From positions 36,408,159 through 36,472,158 of the forward strand of contig CM049313.1 of assembly GCA_026874595.1 (NCBI GenBank): a DNA stretch of 64,000 nucleotides. Direction: 5' to 3'. Positions 47,414-60,303 of this stretch are shown here, piece by piece; the first letter of the stretch is position 1, and each line of letters begins with the position of its first letter. The translations under genes and the position numbers were made by a program. The notes under the pieces are model-generated. The model saw nothing but the letters and a program-made list of their open reading frames with translations, was not told the DNA's origin and did not search any database. This stretch comes from Sipunculus nudus (taxonomy: Eukaryota; Annelida; Sipuncula; Golfingiida; Sipunculidae).

Positions 47414-50400
47414 TAATTATAAAATTTGCCGCGAGGTAGCAGTATCTGTTTTAAGCGTTGCACACTGCAAGAACAGGTTTGATAGCTCTTTAAGTGCAAG
47501 GAGTTACATTTTAACCATTGCATCGACTGGGCAAGTCTAATCGCTACTTCGTATATAGCAAGACTTTCTTGAAAGAACACAAGGGTACGCACAGAGTAAA
47601 GAATGGTAATCAGCCCAGTGAGATAGTGGTATCGCATTGTGCATCCTGCCCCAAATTTAAAAAATAATCAACACCCATCACTCGATCGGGTTGGGCTTAC
47701 AGCACCGTTTCTGGATCAAAACCAAGAATCAATCAAACAAACTGGAGGGGTTGTCCTGGTGTTACCGTTGTATGATGATCGTATTGATGTTACATTTGTC
47801 CCCGACTACTTATGAAGAGAAGAAAAAGACAGGACCCCCCCCCCCCCCCCCCCACCCATCGTTCCAAAATTATATAATGACAATTGTACTGAAATAGAGT
47901 ATATTTCTAACCCAGTCTCGGACTTGTTCGCCAGGCTCTTGTAAAATCGTCGGGCTGCGCCTTGAGCACAGCACAGGCGCTTGTATCCCTGAAGGTTACA
48001 CTGACGTAGCGGCGTGCCTGGAGATTCTGTGTAGGTTTTGACAGGACAGAGCCGAATGCAATACCGCACTTCAAGACTCTCGTAAATATTGCAGAATGCA
48101 ACAGGGCAGTTACCCATTATGGTATCTGGTAATGAATCTTTTAGCTATTTTATGACACCTGTTTTGTAAATTTAGAGAGACTATAAGCGCAACAGTGACA
48201 CGGCCAGTAAATGATGTTAAAATTCTATGAATTGTTCAGCGCAGTGCTGCCATCTGGAGCTCCCAATGAAAACAAGTTAATAACGCGAAAACCAATCACA
48301 CATGATATGTATTTCTGGGTTGAATTAAATAGTGTATTGTCCTAGGAGCTAGGAAAATATCATAATTGTGCCGGAAACAGGGTAGATATATTTTTAAATG
48401 GACAGAGTGTTAAACATCACAAAGTGGGCTGCAGAATAGGTCGGTCTAGCCTGAAGGTCCCATGTGCGCGTATATGCCTGAACTATAAATGACGTCATTT
48501 TACTCCGAGTTCACGCAGACCCTATGCGTGAAAATCGTACACACGCATATACGCTGACGGACACATGATAGGAGCGATTTTTCATGCATATACATACATC
48601 CGCATATTCGCGCACATGTAAACGCTGCTTTACCTTGCTACTAGATTGGTATAATTGTGCTGGGCAACAGTCTATATATGCCTTGTTTATAGTCAATCAC
48701 AGGTTGACAAATATTTTTTTCGGGGCTACTACTTCAAGGATGCAGTGGAAACGAAGATTCTGACCTTGTGCCTCTCTATATACGAAATTACTAGTAATAT
48801 TATCAGAATTTTAGAGCTCCGTAAATGGCAGGGAAATTTTTACAAAGTAGGCCAAGATTAAAAACTTTGAAAGCCTATATTTATATTATACCAATTGCCC
48901 TTTGGGATTCAAGCGCCTGTTAGCTAAGTGACATGCGACACGTAGCCGTCTCGCATTCATCACTCTTGTTAATACGACCGACCTGATAATAGTTAATAAG
49001 AGTAACGTTACGGTTTCACTTTCAACTGGAAGCCTCGCATTAAATTGAATAAAGCAGGGTATTGCCCACAGTAAAGGATTTAATCTGTCCCCAATCATTA
49101 TGCTTTTACACTAATCAAAGGTGGCCAGGCAGTTCGTGAAGTACCACAAATATTTACTCTTCCTTCTTCCTGACCCAGTTCCACAAATATCAGTGCAAAC
49201 GGTAGTTTCCAAGTGCAAGTGTCCTACCAGGCCCATAATAAATCATTCAGGACGACAGTTAGGGATAAACATGTACATAACATCCCGGTATTTTTCATAC
49301 CCGAGTTAGTATCATGAACTCCGTGTGGGCGACGCGTACCTGAGGCCCTGAATATTTATCTATTTATAACAACAATTCAGTCTTACACTTGCATGTACAC
49401 ATGCTCCGATGCTGCTTCCCCTTCTTGAATAATGGTCGAGATTGAAACCCTTACAGTCGCAGATGCCGCAAATGTGGCAAATTGGTAACTTAGGGGTGAC
49501 GGGTTAATCCATTCCGCGCATTAGGGATGCAGTTGCCGAGAGAGTTATTTTGCACTGGGTAACCCCCGTTGACCCCGGAGAGAGAGTAAACAATACTCCG
49601 AACGCCACTTGACCGCAATTACGATGATTAGTGGCCCATATAACTAAACCAATGTCTGTTGCCCCTTCCTTTCAGAGGACAGTAAACTCCCCGCGTCTTA
49701 CGCTGATAATGACTTTTTGACAGACGAACTCGGTCGGTAGATCGATGGAAGGCGATGAACACGTGATGTAGGTTGACAGAAGCAGGCTCTTTCGTCACAC
49801 ATTACCAAATCATTCCTGTTTCTATAAAGGGAAATGTGTTAACGAGGTCTCACTGCAAAGCGAGAATCTAGGTCATGTCGTGCTGCATGACGTGCCAAGG
49901 TCAATAATGTTTTGTCAGTGCTTGAGTGGTTAAGAGTTTTTACTTCAGTTTTAAAATTTATAACGCACATAAATGATGATATTCAATAAGAGTAATAAAA
50001 CGCACACTACGGGTAATGAAATTCACAATAAAAATACATTTTACGGTAAAATCAATATCTTAGGCCTGTTGTCAGAACTCGAATGATTTTTTTTTCAAAT
50101 CTCAAGATGTGCCTACTTATTATTTTTTTTTATATAGAAATGCATTATTTTATAGAACAGTATAGATTTCATCAGTTCAAAACAATTCTTTTGTCTTGGA
50201 TTGGTGTCGGACCAGGGCCACCTACTCCTATTTTTAACACAGACTGAATATAATAGGCCTACCATTGAAACTGCTCTGTGTGAAGCCCTTCATTTAATCA
50301 TTCAATGGACTCAATATTCATAAGGTTACTGGAGGATATTCAAAGCCCATTCGCCCATTTTCTTCGCATATCTGGGTGCAACCTTTGTGTCAATCAAACC

Positions 50401-50429
50401 GTTAATTCCACAGCAAGATAATCCTGTGT

Positions 50430-50432
<3 letters not shown>
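47414..50432. other. No gene supported; C tract 47835-47853
   Basis: Balanced to AT-rich sequence; only short open frames without recognisable content. Confidence 0.45.

Positions 50433-50460
<28 letters not shown>
50433..50460. repeat. (CT)n microsatellite
   Basis: Uninterrupted CT dinucleotide run of about 28 bp. Confidence 0.95.
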
Positions 50461-50463
<3 letters not shown>

Positions 50464-50559
50464 TTTTTTCGTGTATTACGCCCTCAATATACCTTGTGTT
50501 AAATGTAGGTATTGATGCAGAATATTTTGCCCATTGGACAAGAGATATACACAAAGGGA

Positions 50560-50974
50560 TAAAAAAAACCCTGGATGAGTTCATTTGGTTTCCAGGAAGC
50601 GCGGGCTGTGCCCATTTTCGGCGCCGCAGGTTTCGTCATGCGAGCTGAGTGCTGGCCGTTATGCTGGAGGTGAGGAGGCCGACCCAACAAAGACCGCATT
50701 GGCGCCGACCCATAAATATCCCCAGGTCTCTGGCTGCGTGTATGCTGTGTCCCAGACAGTTGATACTGGAGCCCTGCGGTGACCGAGAATGAACTCTAGT
50801 CGAGCCGGTCTGACCTATAAACCTCCAGTGCCCCAGAAATTCCAGGCTCCTCTTGGAGAAACTGGGTTGAAGGATTCATCGTGCGGTGGTTTTGCCATGT
50901 TTTTCTCTGACAGCACCGAGTCCACCAGGAACCCAAGGTTAAATTGTGATGACGGATTCAGACCAAGTTTATGA
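50560..50974 (+). other. CpG-rich stretch with a 61-codon ATG frame; possible first exon, unproven
   Basis: Base composition rises in GC against AT-rich surroundings. An ATG at 50789 (GAGAATGAAC) opens a 61-codon frame rich in Pro, Ser and Gly, ending at 50974. A possible donor, CCCAAG|GTTAAA, lies at about 50938. I do not recognise the peptide. It could be the 5' end of a gene reading right, or chance. Confidence 0.15.
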
Positions 50975-53070
50975 AATGTGAAGGTCAATGATATATTCTG
51001 TCGGACTGATGCTGTTATATCCAGAAAATGTTATAATAATACTAAAATCAATAATTTTACAATGACCATTGATATTTAATATGATTTTATCAAATCGAAA
51101 CAATTTAAGTAATTTTGCAATTTTTTAAGCAAATTGTGTGGCAGACGTTATATCATATTCCTATGTGATACAACTAGATGGCCATTTTTGTTTTCATTAT
51201 TATTTTAAGCCATTCATCATTTTTATTACTGTATGCAAACTTTGCATCATAGATATTACTATTATTAGTGTAATTGGTATTACCTTTATCATTGGTTAAT
51301 TATTACCGGTGTTCCTCGTCGTTTGGGGTTAAAGTCAATGTAAATAATTTGATTACATAAATGTCACATAACGACAATATTTACACATTAATTTCTGCAT
51401 TTTATCTAGTGTTTTAAGGTCAAAGAACTTTTGTATTGTAAACAAAACTATTAAGTGCAGAAACATTGAGGCTGAAGTCACGTAGTCCCTCTCTGTTCAT
51501 CATTACATTGCCCTGGCCTCGGGCGTCACTTGAGACCATGGCAGCCTTTTGGTCGTATAGCGCATCAGGCCAAGGCAATTCGGTGATGAGGCCAAGCCAA
51601 GCGATGCATGGAGCGTACAAAAATATCATTGCATGCTGACGACGCGGGTCCTGGCACATGCGCGCACACACGCACACACACATATTACCCGAGAAAAAAA
51701 ATTCATCTGCAAGAAAGTACAAGAACGTGCGTTCTAATTGGTCCCAGTGATTTTTAACTGATCGAGTATTTTGTTTTTATTTTGCCATGACCGGGTTTAT
51801 TCGCCATCTGTAGCGCCCTATTGTCTGGCCCATCACTCGTCCTGGGACATGCATGCCAGACTAGATGCATCCTCACTTTACCGAGCTGTCTGATGAGAGT
51901 GCACTGAAGGCAGATTTAATTCATTTTTTCCGGAGTGAATAAGGACCAAGTGGCCTTCCTCTACTTGTGTGTGTGTGTGTGTGCGCGCGCGTGTATATGT
52001 CGATCCGTGTGCGTGTATCCCCCTCCTCTCTCCTTCTCTTTCTCACTCTTTCTATCTCTGATACATAGCCAAACTTATATACTACAGTAGTGTTAAATAC
52101 CCGACAAAAGATAATTTGCTTTGAGCACATGAAAATTATACATGCTGCTAAGAGCATTTGTTGGGAAATGCAAAGGGAAGTCAATTAGTAGCTGACAACT
52201 CAACACCATGTTATTCCGTCATTTGAGTTTCAAATGTATCTTATGACTTTTTGCCTTGTCCTGAAACCCCCGAAGGTTCATCCTCAAATATTGGCGTTCA
52301 CGCGTACGTTGACCTGGCAACCAGGGGTCATAGACCTTGTTTAGCCTGGCCAGGGGGTGACATGGTGACCTTTGTGAGGTGATGACTTACTGACAGACTC
52401 GGTGCGTGGGCTGCAGCCGTCACCCCTTCCGTACTCAATGATATATGGCCGGCGTTAAAAAAATGCTCGAACCTGAACCGACATGAGTACTGGTGTGAAC
52501 TTACAACACTTTGCATGAGGGGGGCCCTGCCCGGCTGTGACTGCACTGCAACCGCTGAAAAGTGACTGAACTTCTGACTTTGTTGTCGTGTTTGTTAGTA
52601 CACACCGTGCGGCATTCGAGACAGCTCTGGTGCATATGGTCAAGCCCGTGATGTTGGAGGATAATAACCTATTTTCATAACGGTTTTAGTGCAAATCTAG
52701 CAGGACAGTTAATAAGTGTATAAACCTCATTATGAAACGAACATTGTGAATTCCACTCGATGTTATAGCTCCTTCCATGAAGCTAGCCGACGAAAAGGGG
52801 CGAAACTGTGGACACTTCATTTTATTAGAAGAATGGGTGCACAGATATATTTATTAGGCTATAGTTTGGAAAATTCTGTATAACACGTTGAAACTGTTAT
52901 ATATCAACAAAGTAATGAAAACATAAACTTAGTATACTCATTATATGAGTATATGTTCAATACACACGGATAAAGGGCCCATATATTTAATAATATAAAT
53001 ATAAAGAATGTGAAGGCGGTATATAGGCCATTTTAAGTTTTTATAAGAGACCAGTGTTTACCTTTAACCT
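50975..53070. other. No gene supported
   Basis: Contains CA/TG-rich microsatellite patches at about 51660-51680 and 51967-51995; no recognised coding content. Confidence 0.4.
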
Positions 53071-53102
53071 ACACACACACATATATATGTATATATATAT
53101 AT

Positions 53103-53152
<50 letters not shown>
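53071..53152. repeat. (AC)n(AT)n microsatellite
   Basis: AC run followed by an AT dinucleotide run with small interruptions. Confidence 0.95.
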
Positions 53153-53156
<4 letters not shown>

Positions 53157-53567
53157 TGTTTGAATAAATACTCGATACACGCGTTTCCCCATGAAACCAT
53201 GTTCAAGTTAATACAAGACTCGGAAATGTGCACTTTTTCAGATCTATGAGACATTCGACATAATTTTGTAATGTTTTAAATCGGCAAAAATTGACGCGTA
53301 TATTGTTAATTCCACTTCTGACACTTAATGTAAATAGATCGCCACTTTGTGTTGCTCTGTTGCACGTTTTCTATCCCAGTACAAATAAAAAATTATAGTT
53401 AAATGAATTATTGTAAACGTTTCACCCGCAGTTGAATAAAGAATGCGCGTGCTGAGAAGGGAAACCCTCTCTTAAGTCATGTCATTATCAGGAATCCCCA
53501 CGCGTCAAGCGCGTCACGCGTCAAAAATCGCTCCAGGAGCGATAGCTGACGCTTGACGCGCGCGTTA

Positions 53568-53922
53568 GGGTGCTTTTCCATGTGCGCGGCAGAAACTGCC
53601 GCGCGTCAAACGCATGCGTTTGCGCGCGGCCAGTCCTTTTCAATGTGAGCTTTTTGTAAGCGTTTGCCGCGCGGCAATCGCATGCCTTCGGGTCACATCT
53701 GAACGGACTTAAACACAGAGTAGGGGGAAACCCCACATGTGACGTCATTTAGACGGAATTCCCCTGCGTTTGCCAGCACTCCTGGATTCCAAAACTGACG
53801 CGTGCGTTTGCCGCGCGGCAATCGCATACATGGAAATAGCACGACTTTTTAACTGGCTGTATTTTCGCCACGCGGCAGCCGCGCGGCAAACGCTCGCAAA
53901 ACGCGTGCATGGAAAAGCACCC
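53568..53922. mobile_element. 355-bp GC-rich MITE with perfect 15-bp inverted ends
   Basis: GGGTGCTTTTCCATG at 53568-53582 is exactly repeated in inverse at 53908-53922, with TA on both flanks (53566-53567 and 53923-53924). The interior is packed with GTTTGCCGCGCGGCAA palindromes, at about 53660 and 53809 in direct and about 53879 in inverse order. It sits in a GC-rich flank that itself has GCTTGACGCGCG on both sides. No coding capacity. Confidence 0.85.
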
Positions 53923-53924
53923 TA

Positions 53925-54912
53925 GTCTGTTTTTTCCTTGATACGTGGAGTGGAGCGCCTTTTTCTGGATTAAACGCTTGACGCGCGACGCTATAGGTAG
54001 GACGCGCGTCAGTGTGTTTTGGGCTTAAATTAAAAAAAAAAAAAAAAAAAATGAAAAAGGGAGTGAAAGATTGGGTGCCTATTGGAATAGGTTAAACTTT
54101 TCTGAAATTTACAGATCAGAGCCAGATAATAAGCTGAAATGGTTGAATGAGGCGTAGGCCTTATTAACCAGAATGAAACCAAAACCCATACTCTGAAATA
54201 TACTTAAGTAATTCAATAAGATCAAATTATGAGAAAACAGTCAATTTTATTTTTTTTTTTTTTACAAAATCTCAACCCAGCTGATAAAGGCCAATGTCAC
54301 TGGTCACATGTTCAAAAAATATATTTTCAACCGGCTGATTTGTTAAAATATAGTGTGTCATAAATATTTTGATAAATGTAATAATTGTCAAAGTGAGAAT
54401 GCAAGCCAATGAAAGATGCCATGTCACTTATCTAAAAGAAATAGAAGGATGCAAAATATAATTGTTGGTGTTTGCAATGAAGTTTCACATCTGATGATCT
54501 CATAGCAGGCCTTTGCTCCCTCATCAGCTTTATTATGAAAGTCAAACAGAATGTAAATATTTAAGTTCAAGAGAATAATTGCCAAATTTCAATGGGCAGC
54601 TACTGGTGGAACAGACAATATGTATAACCAATCTATAGATTAGTTAAATTTAACCAAAAAAGAATGGTCGTTGTGACCGAGAGATTGGTTGGACATATTT
54701 ACAAATAAGATTGGTTAAATTGACCAATATATTGGCCATTTCAACCAATCTGTATTTAGAGTGCATGCAAATGAAAGAATATCAGCAGCTAGGCTGGCAG
54801 GACAAGGCCGCCAAAAACGTTTCCTGTCACCTCTTTACATATCGTTTGCCCTCCAAGTCCAATTAGGCTGGATAACTGATTAACTATACGTCCTTAACAC
54901 ACACACCATCAA
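53925..54912. other. No gene seen; A and T tracts
   Basis: A poly-A run at about 54032-54050 and a T run at about 54250-54263; otherwise AT-rich with no recognised content. Confidence 0.5.
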
Positions 54913-54970
54913 CCCCCCCCCCCCCCGCACACACACACACACATGCATATTTATTTATATATATACATAT

Positions 54971-55027
<57 letters not shown>
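54913..55027. repeat. Compound microsatellite: C tract, (CA)n, (AT)n
   Basis: A C run (54913-54926), then CA repeats, then an AT run to 55027. Confidence 0.95.
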
Positions 55028-55030
<3 letters not shown>

Positions 55031-55309
55031 GAGAGACAGACAAAGAGCTCACACACCGAAACGGAAAGAACTAAGTCTTAAGTTCTCTTGACATATGAAG
55101 GAAGGAGGGAGTAAATAACTGCTACAATAATTATATGGCCAGCAATGGACTATACCAATTCCTCATTGAAGGCGCATGGCCACGTGAGCAACGGGTTCCT
55201 CAGCTATGAGAATATTGATTTATACCAGGAATATCAAGCCTTGACCGGGATGCATACAAACCTGTACATCTCAGCAGGCTATAATGTTATGAAATCTTGA
55301 AGTATGAAC

Positions 55310-55600
55310 GGTTGATGGCGCGTGCCTTGTGCCGCGCCCGGCTTCACCGTGTATGGCGCAGGCAGAGAGCGTGTGTCACCGTGTGACCGCGTCATGGCAT
55401 CCAGCCTACCTCGTGCTGCCATGACGAACACGGGGCCACCAACGTTCTACACGTTGCACTGCTGCCTGCCCACGAGGCCGGCAGGGTGACCGTGAGCGGG
55501 TTCCGTATGGCTGACGGAAGCCCCGTGTTTGGTCCCTTACATCATGCTGAAGCACGATTCTGCATTCAGTGTGGTTTTAGAAAACGTGCGCATTAGGTGA
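55310..55600 (+). other. CpG-rich stretch with a 72-codon open frame, unassigned
   Basis: Locally very GC-rich (CGCGCCCGG, CACGAGGCCGGCAGG). One + frame is open from about 55378 to 55594 and includes GATNVLHVALLPAHEAGRV. It has no ATG near its start and no family I recognise. It could be an internal exon, a repeat or chance. Confidence 0.15.
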
Positions 55601-56188
55601 CATCGAGGTTTGTACAACGTGGCCTTACTAGACCAAAACTTGTCCTTAATCATTGAACAGTTGATGCAATTCCGAATACAAAATAACATAGGAACCCTAT
55701 TTTGTGATTTCTTAATTTAATTACAGTGCCCCTTTCGGAAATGGAGGTCATACTTCATTTTCTTACAGTGAATGCCGTTTCATTAAACCAAATCCGCATT
55801 ATGTTAATAACAAATATAGGATATTCTCGACTTGTATTTCTCTCACAAAACCTTAAATTAAGCTTGCAGACCAGCCGTTTATGATGATTCATGTTTATTC
55901 ATGATTCTGCGAAATCAATTGAATAAACCGGCACTTTTGAATAATTGAAAGGAATTTTTACTCCTTAAATTAAAATCATGCATCACAAGTTTAACTTATA
56001 TGTGAACGCATATTTATAGAAAAAAAATCATAATTCCTAAATTGCAGATATATAAGTATTCATTTTATTTAAGAGTTATTATTTGAAATCCCCCCCTCTC
56101 CTCTATAGGTTTCTAGTAGGCCTATTGTTCCCTTTCCTTGATCCGACCCTCATATTTAGTAGCAAATAGAGATCTGATATGTGCTGAG

Positions 56189-56189
<1 letters not shown>

Positions 56190-56254
<65 letters not shown>
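56190..56254. repeat. (AT)n microsatellite
   Basis: 65-bp AT dinucleotide run. The following 2 kb hold two G tracts (about 56409-56424, 56751-56764) and no recognised gene. Confidence 0.95.
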
Positions 56255-56256
<2 letters not shown>

Positions 56257-56764
56257 ATTTCTGTGGCAGTCGGCCAAGGCCGATAAGTTTTCTACATGGC
56301 CATATATATTCGCCCATCGCTACTTAATTTGAATGGCTGGTGCGTAGATTTTCTTGCATGTATCTGGGGGTGTGTTTACGTCATATGATGGGTTACTCCA
56401 CTTTGCTTGGGGGGGGGGGGGGGGAGGCATTTCAGGGACGTGAGTGTGAATCGTCACTGTAAATCGGAAAAAGGACGGTTCCATTTTGCTTCAGAGGGTC
56501 TAACTCATGTATGGAGCAATCCCTTTCAAATAGCAGATGGCAAGAAAACAAAATACGACTTCCTCATACCAATATCAGTTCATTATAACTCCGCCGGATG
56601 GCAGAGGTACATGAATTAAGTTTTGGCGCCAATGATTTGGGTGTCTGTTTAACACCATAATAATATAACAAGAGTTAAAAATTTTTAGATCTGAATGCGA
56701 TTTTGGAACGTTAAGATAACCCCATCAACGGAAAAACCATTAAATGGTGGTGGGGGGGGGGGGG

Positions 56765-58135
56765 TGTTAATCTAAATCACTAGAAAATGTAGTCCAGAAC
56801 TTGGCGAGCTCTGACGGGCCTCAACTATACTACAAACATAGGCCTAAACAGGTCCTTATATGTAATAACTAATATAGGCCTATTATTAATACATATAAAG
56901 ACCGTTGTGTAGTAGAAACGGCTTTATATAAGGTGTTTTCTTGAATAATAACTGTGATTCGAGCAGCTGTGGTCGAGAGCAGACGATAAGCGGCCATGCA
57001 AGGTCAAGGAGCTCTGCTGGCTGTTTGATCATATATATAGCAAGTTACATGACCCGGCGCGGACAGTGACCCGCTATTGAAAAGGACCGTGACCGAGCTG
57101 TATATCTCATCTGAAAACCATACACTTTTGACTTAGGCCTATATTAATTTGCTTGGATATGTAGGTGGCACCATTAAACTAACCAAAGATTTGCATTTTC
57201 AACTGACAAATTTCTCCAATTTTCATGAAAATCTGTGCATCTATTGATGGAATGCGTTATCTAGAAAAAAAAATTCTTCAAATTATACAATGCCTGCTAT
57301 ATCATATTGTGTGTTTGTATTATTTTTAATTATACTGTTATACAATTATACAATATATTACAGTTTAAATAAAACTCTTCATAATAACAGGCATGCAGTT
57401 ACACTGACTCTTCCATAATTATTTTAAATTATCTTCAATAAAATTAGACTGTATCTGATATTATATTGTCCATCTGTCCGTTCGTCTAGACACAAACTGT
57501 GACGGGAAAATATCACTATATAGCCTATGTTTTTACATATTTTATACAATTTATTGCACATTTTGTTCAGGACTGGTCCCATGGGAGATAATGGGAAAGG
57601 ATGCATGGTCCATGCAGACACAGACACTCGAGTTGCTATTGGTACACATTTTGGTCCAGGTTGTTACTATTCATTGTTTTCATTCTACTTTTATGTCTCT
57701 GGTTGGAAAAAAAAATTGTTATTGAAAAAGAAATCAAATTTCAGTTTTAGGGTTGATTAGTAGATAGAAACATGATAGAAGAAAAATTTGAAATATCGTC
57801 ATGTAGTCTTATATTCGTCTAACTGCATGTCACGTTTTGTTTAAAATAGCGTACCTTTCAAAAATTTAAAAACTGAAAAATGTTGAGAAGTCATATATAT
57901 GAAACTGGATGAAAATGTTAAAAAAAAGTGTACCAGGTTTGAATTAATGTATGCATCCTTGGGTCTAACATGAATTTAAAACAACTTTTAGACGGATTTA
58001 AGGTATTCGCTGCGTTTTCTATACCTTAGTTCTATTACTTATTTAAAACCTGTTCTCAAGGCACATGATAGTTTGTGCCCTGGATTCCCTTCCTAAGACA
58101 ATCAGCATTTTGATATGAATATATTTTTCTATATA
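56765..58135. other. No gene supported
   Basis: AT-rich sequence; short open frames only. Confidence 0.45.
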
Positions 58136-58576
58136 GGTCTTTTTTTGTTAAAAAGCCAATAATTCCCTCCCCACAAAAAAAAAATATATATATATACAGT
58201 TGAAATAATACGCCGTCAACATGGTTAGCTAACTCGATACCAACGAATTGGTGACAATCGTGACATATTATAATAAGAGTGAGAGCATATCGTTTAAAAC
58301 GTCTTGTGACCCCTCCCCACCCCCCCCCCCCCCCCCCACCCCCCGGGCTTTTTTGTTAAAATACCAATATAATTCCCTCCCCACAAAAAAATATATGCAG
58401 TTAAAATAACACGCCGTCAACAGGTTAGCTAACTCGATACCAACGAATTGGTGACATATTATAAGAAGAGTGAGATCATATCGTTTCAAAACGTCTTGTG
58501 ACATCCCCCCCCCCCCCACCCCCGCCCCCCCCCCCCCACCCCCCCCCCCCACCACCACCACTCCCCCCCCCCCCCC
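58136..58576. repeat. Tandem duplication of about 195 bp, each copy ending in a C-rich run
   Basis: Both copies carry AATTCCCTCCCCACAAAAAA, ACGCCGTCAAC, GGTTAGCTAACTCGATACCA and AAACGTCTTGTGAC; the first is at about 58150-58343, the second at about 58345-58576. Each ends in a long, impure C tract. Nearby GCAATTCGAGCATCC (58600) recurs at 60484. Confidence 0.85.
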
Positions 58577-60178
58577 ATCCTACTAATATTAGCCTAATTG
58601 CAATTCGAGCATCCTTTGAGGGATAGAACGCCGAGTTAGCGATGTATCCGACCACGCGTGTCGTAATCATTTCCCGACTATTTACTCTTTGAAAGCCCTT
58701 CACCTAAACATTTCAGAACAATTCTGGTATTTTGAATTTTTCCCCTGAGAGTTTGTTATTTATACAAGTAATAAGGCATGGAAGCTTGTATGTATCTCCT
58801 TTTCACACAATTCTGTCCCACGAACGCACTGAACCACCCCCCCCCCCCTCTTCCCCCCCCCCCCCCCCCGCACCAATCAGGTGCATCCATATAAGCAAAC
58901 AAACCATCATTGACTTTTGACCATTTCACTGTCAATTTTTGTTTAGATTATGCTAAATACATGAAAATCAAAATAATGGGGTAAACCTAGCCGTTAATGG
59001 CTAGAACCAACCATACCTAGTCAATCCCAAGTTCATTACCCATCATTGTGTCCCTTGGTCAGAAAAAGTGATTTGTCCAAAGAACATTTTAAGGCGTTTC
59101 CATTATGTCAGAGGGATGCTAGGTCTGAAGAAACACTATCAGAGGAGACACGTGGATGCCCAGCGGGGCCGGTCCTGTTACACCGGCACGCGCGTGTCTG
59201 GTACGTTTCGCCTGGGCGGCACGTGCTTAGCCGAGGTACCGGGACTATATAGACTGTCTTTCGCCGTGACAGCAGCATGACCTTCAACTTGAAATGCTAG
59301 TATCCAGACTGCACTGAGTGACCCATCCGGTTCATCAGTCGGAAACTTGTAATCTAGAACGCCAAGAGGACCAGTAAACCCAGCTGACAATTTAGTAGGT
59401 CGATTTTCACCTGCCCCAATCCCAAGGAAATTGGATTCAGTAGACAAAATATTCACATTGTTTTCCCTATCCTCTAATTATTTGTCCGTACAAACATAGA
59501 GTAATCAATGATAATTTATATTATAACGAAACTTCTACAACACAAGAGATTTGTAGACCTATATTACAATAACAAAGTTTTAACGAATTTATGGAGAGAC
59601 TGCGCAGCAGTTCCAGTATTAAAATCCTACAAGGCTTTATGTCTAAATGTTTGATCAGCGTTTTCTGCATGGCGTATTTTTTTTTAAAAGCTAGGTTATC
59701 TTTAATAGACGTTAGATATCGGAACAGGTCCCCCTAAGTGAAGAATCCAAGAAGAACCCTAAACAACGGGCTCTGGACACTCCAAAGAACACTAGAGAAT
59801 ACTTTAAAACGTTTTTAAATCGAGTACTAGCTGTCTTGTTCAGAGTATTGTCTATGTCAACTCAATTCATTAATATTTTAGACATTGTCAAATTTCACTG
59901 GGCGCCATGGGGTCAAATAATATATAAGCCAATATATACAAGCATAAAACGGCCTCCCTCCAATTATAATAACAGCTTCAATTCATTTAAATTTATAGAA
60001 TTTATTAGCTTAAACCAAAAACGTGCTTTATAGGGAGACTGAAAAAAGTTCTTACAAGGGAACACTTTACCATATGAGCAGCCAATGTAGGCCTATATAC
60101 GAGTACAAATATCAATATAGCTTATGGCTTCCATCAAGGCTGCGTATAGGCCTATATATGTGTGTAGGCCATCTCTCG

Positions 60179-60179
<1 letters not shown>
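58577..60179. other. No gene supported; C tracts and a CpG-rich patch
   Basis: C tracts at about 58838-58870. From about 59100 to 59460 both strands carry open frames (minus strand 59178-59456, 92 codons with ATG; plus strand about 59068-59280) with unusually protein-like composition but no recognised domain. Open frames on both strands of a CpG-rich patch are expected to some extent by chance. Confidence 0.2.
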
Positions 60180-60223
<44 letters not shown>

Positions 60224-60238
60224 ATCTATCTATCTATC

Positions 60239-60301
<63 letters not shown>
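60180..60301. repeat. Compound microsatellite (CT)n, (TATC)n, (AT)n
   Basis: About 40 bp CT, a short TATC/TCTA run, then about 60 bp AT. Confidence 0.97.

Positions 60302-60303
<2 letters not shown>

Noticed and set aside
58268-58703. Glycine-rich frames on the minus strand
   Set aside because: Translation of C/G homopolymer tracts.
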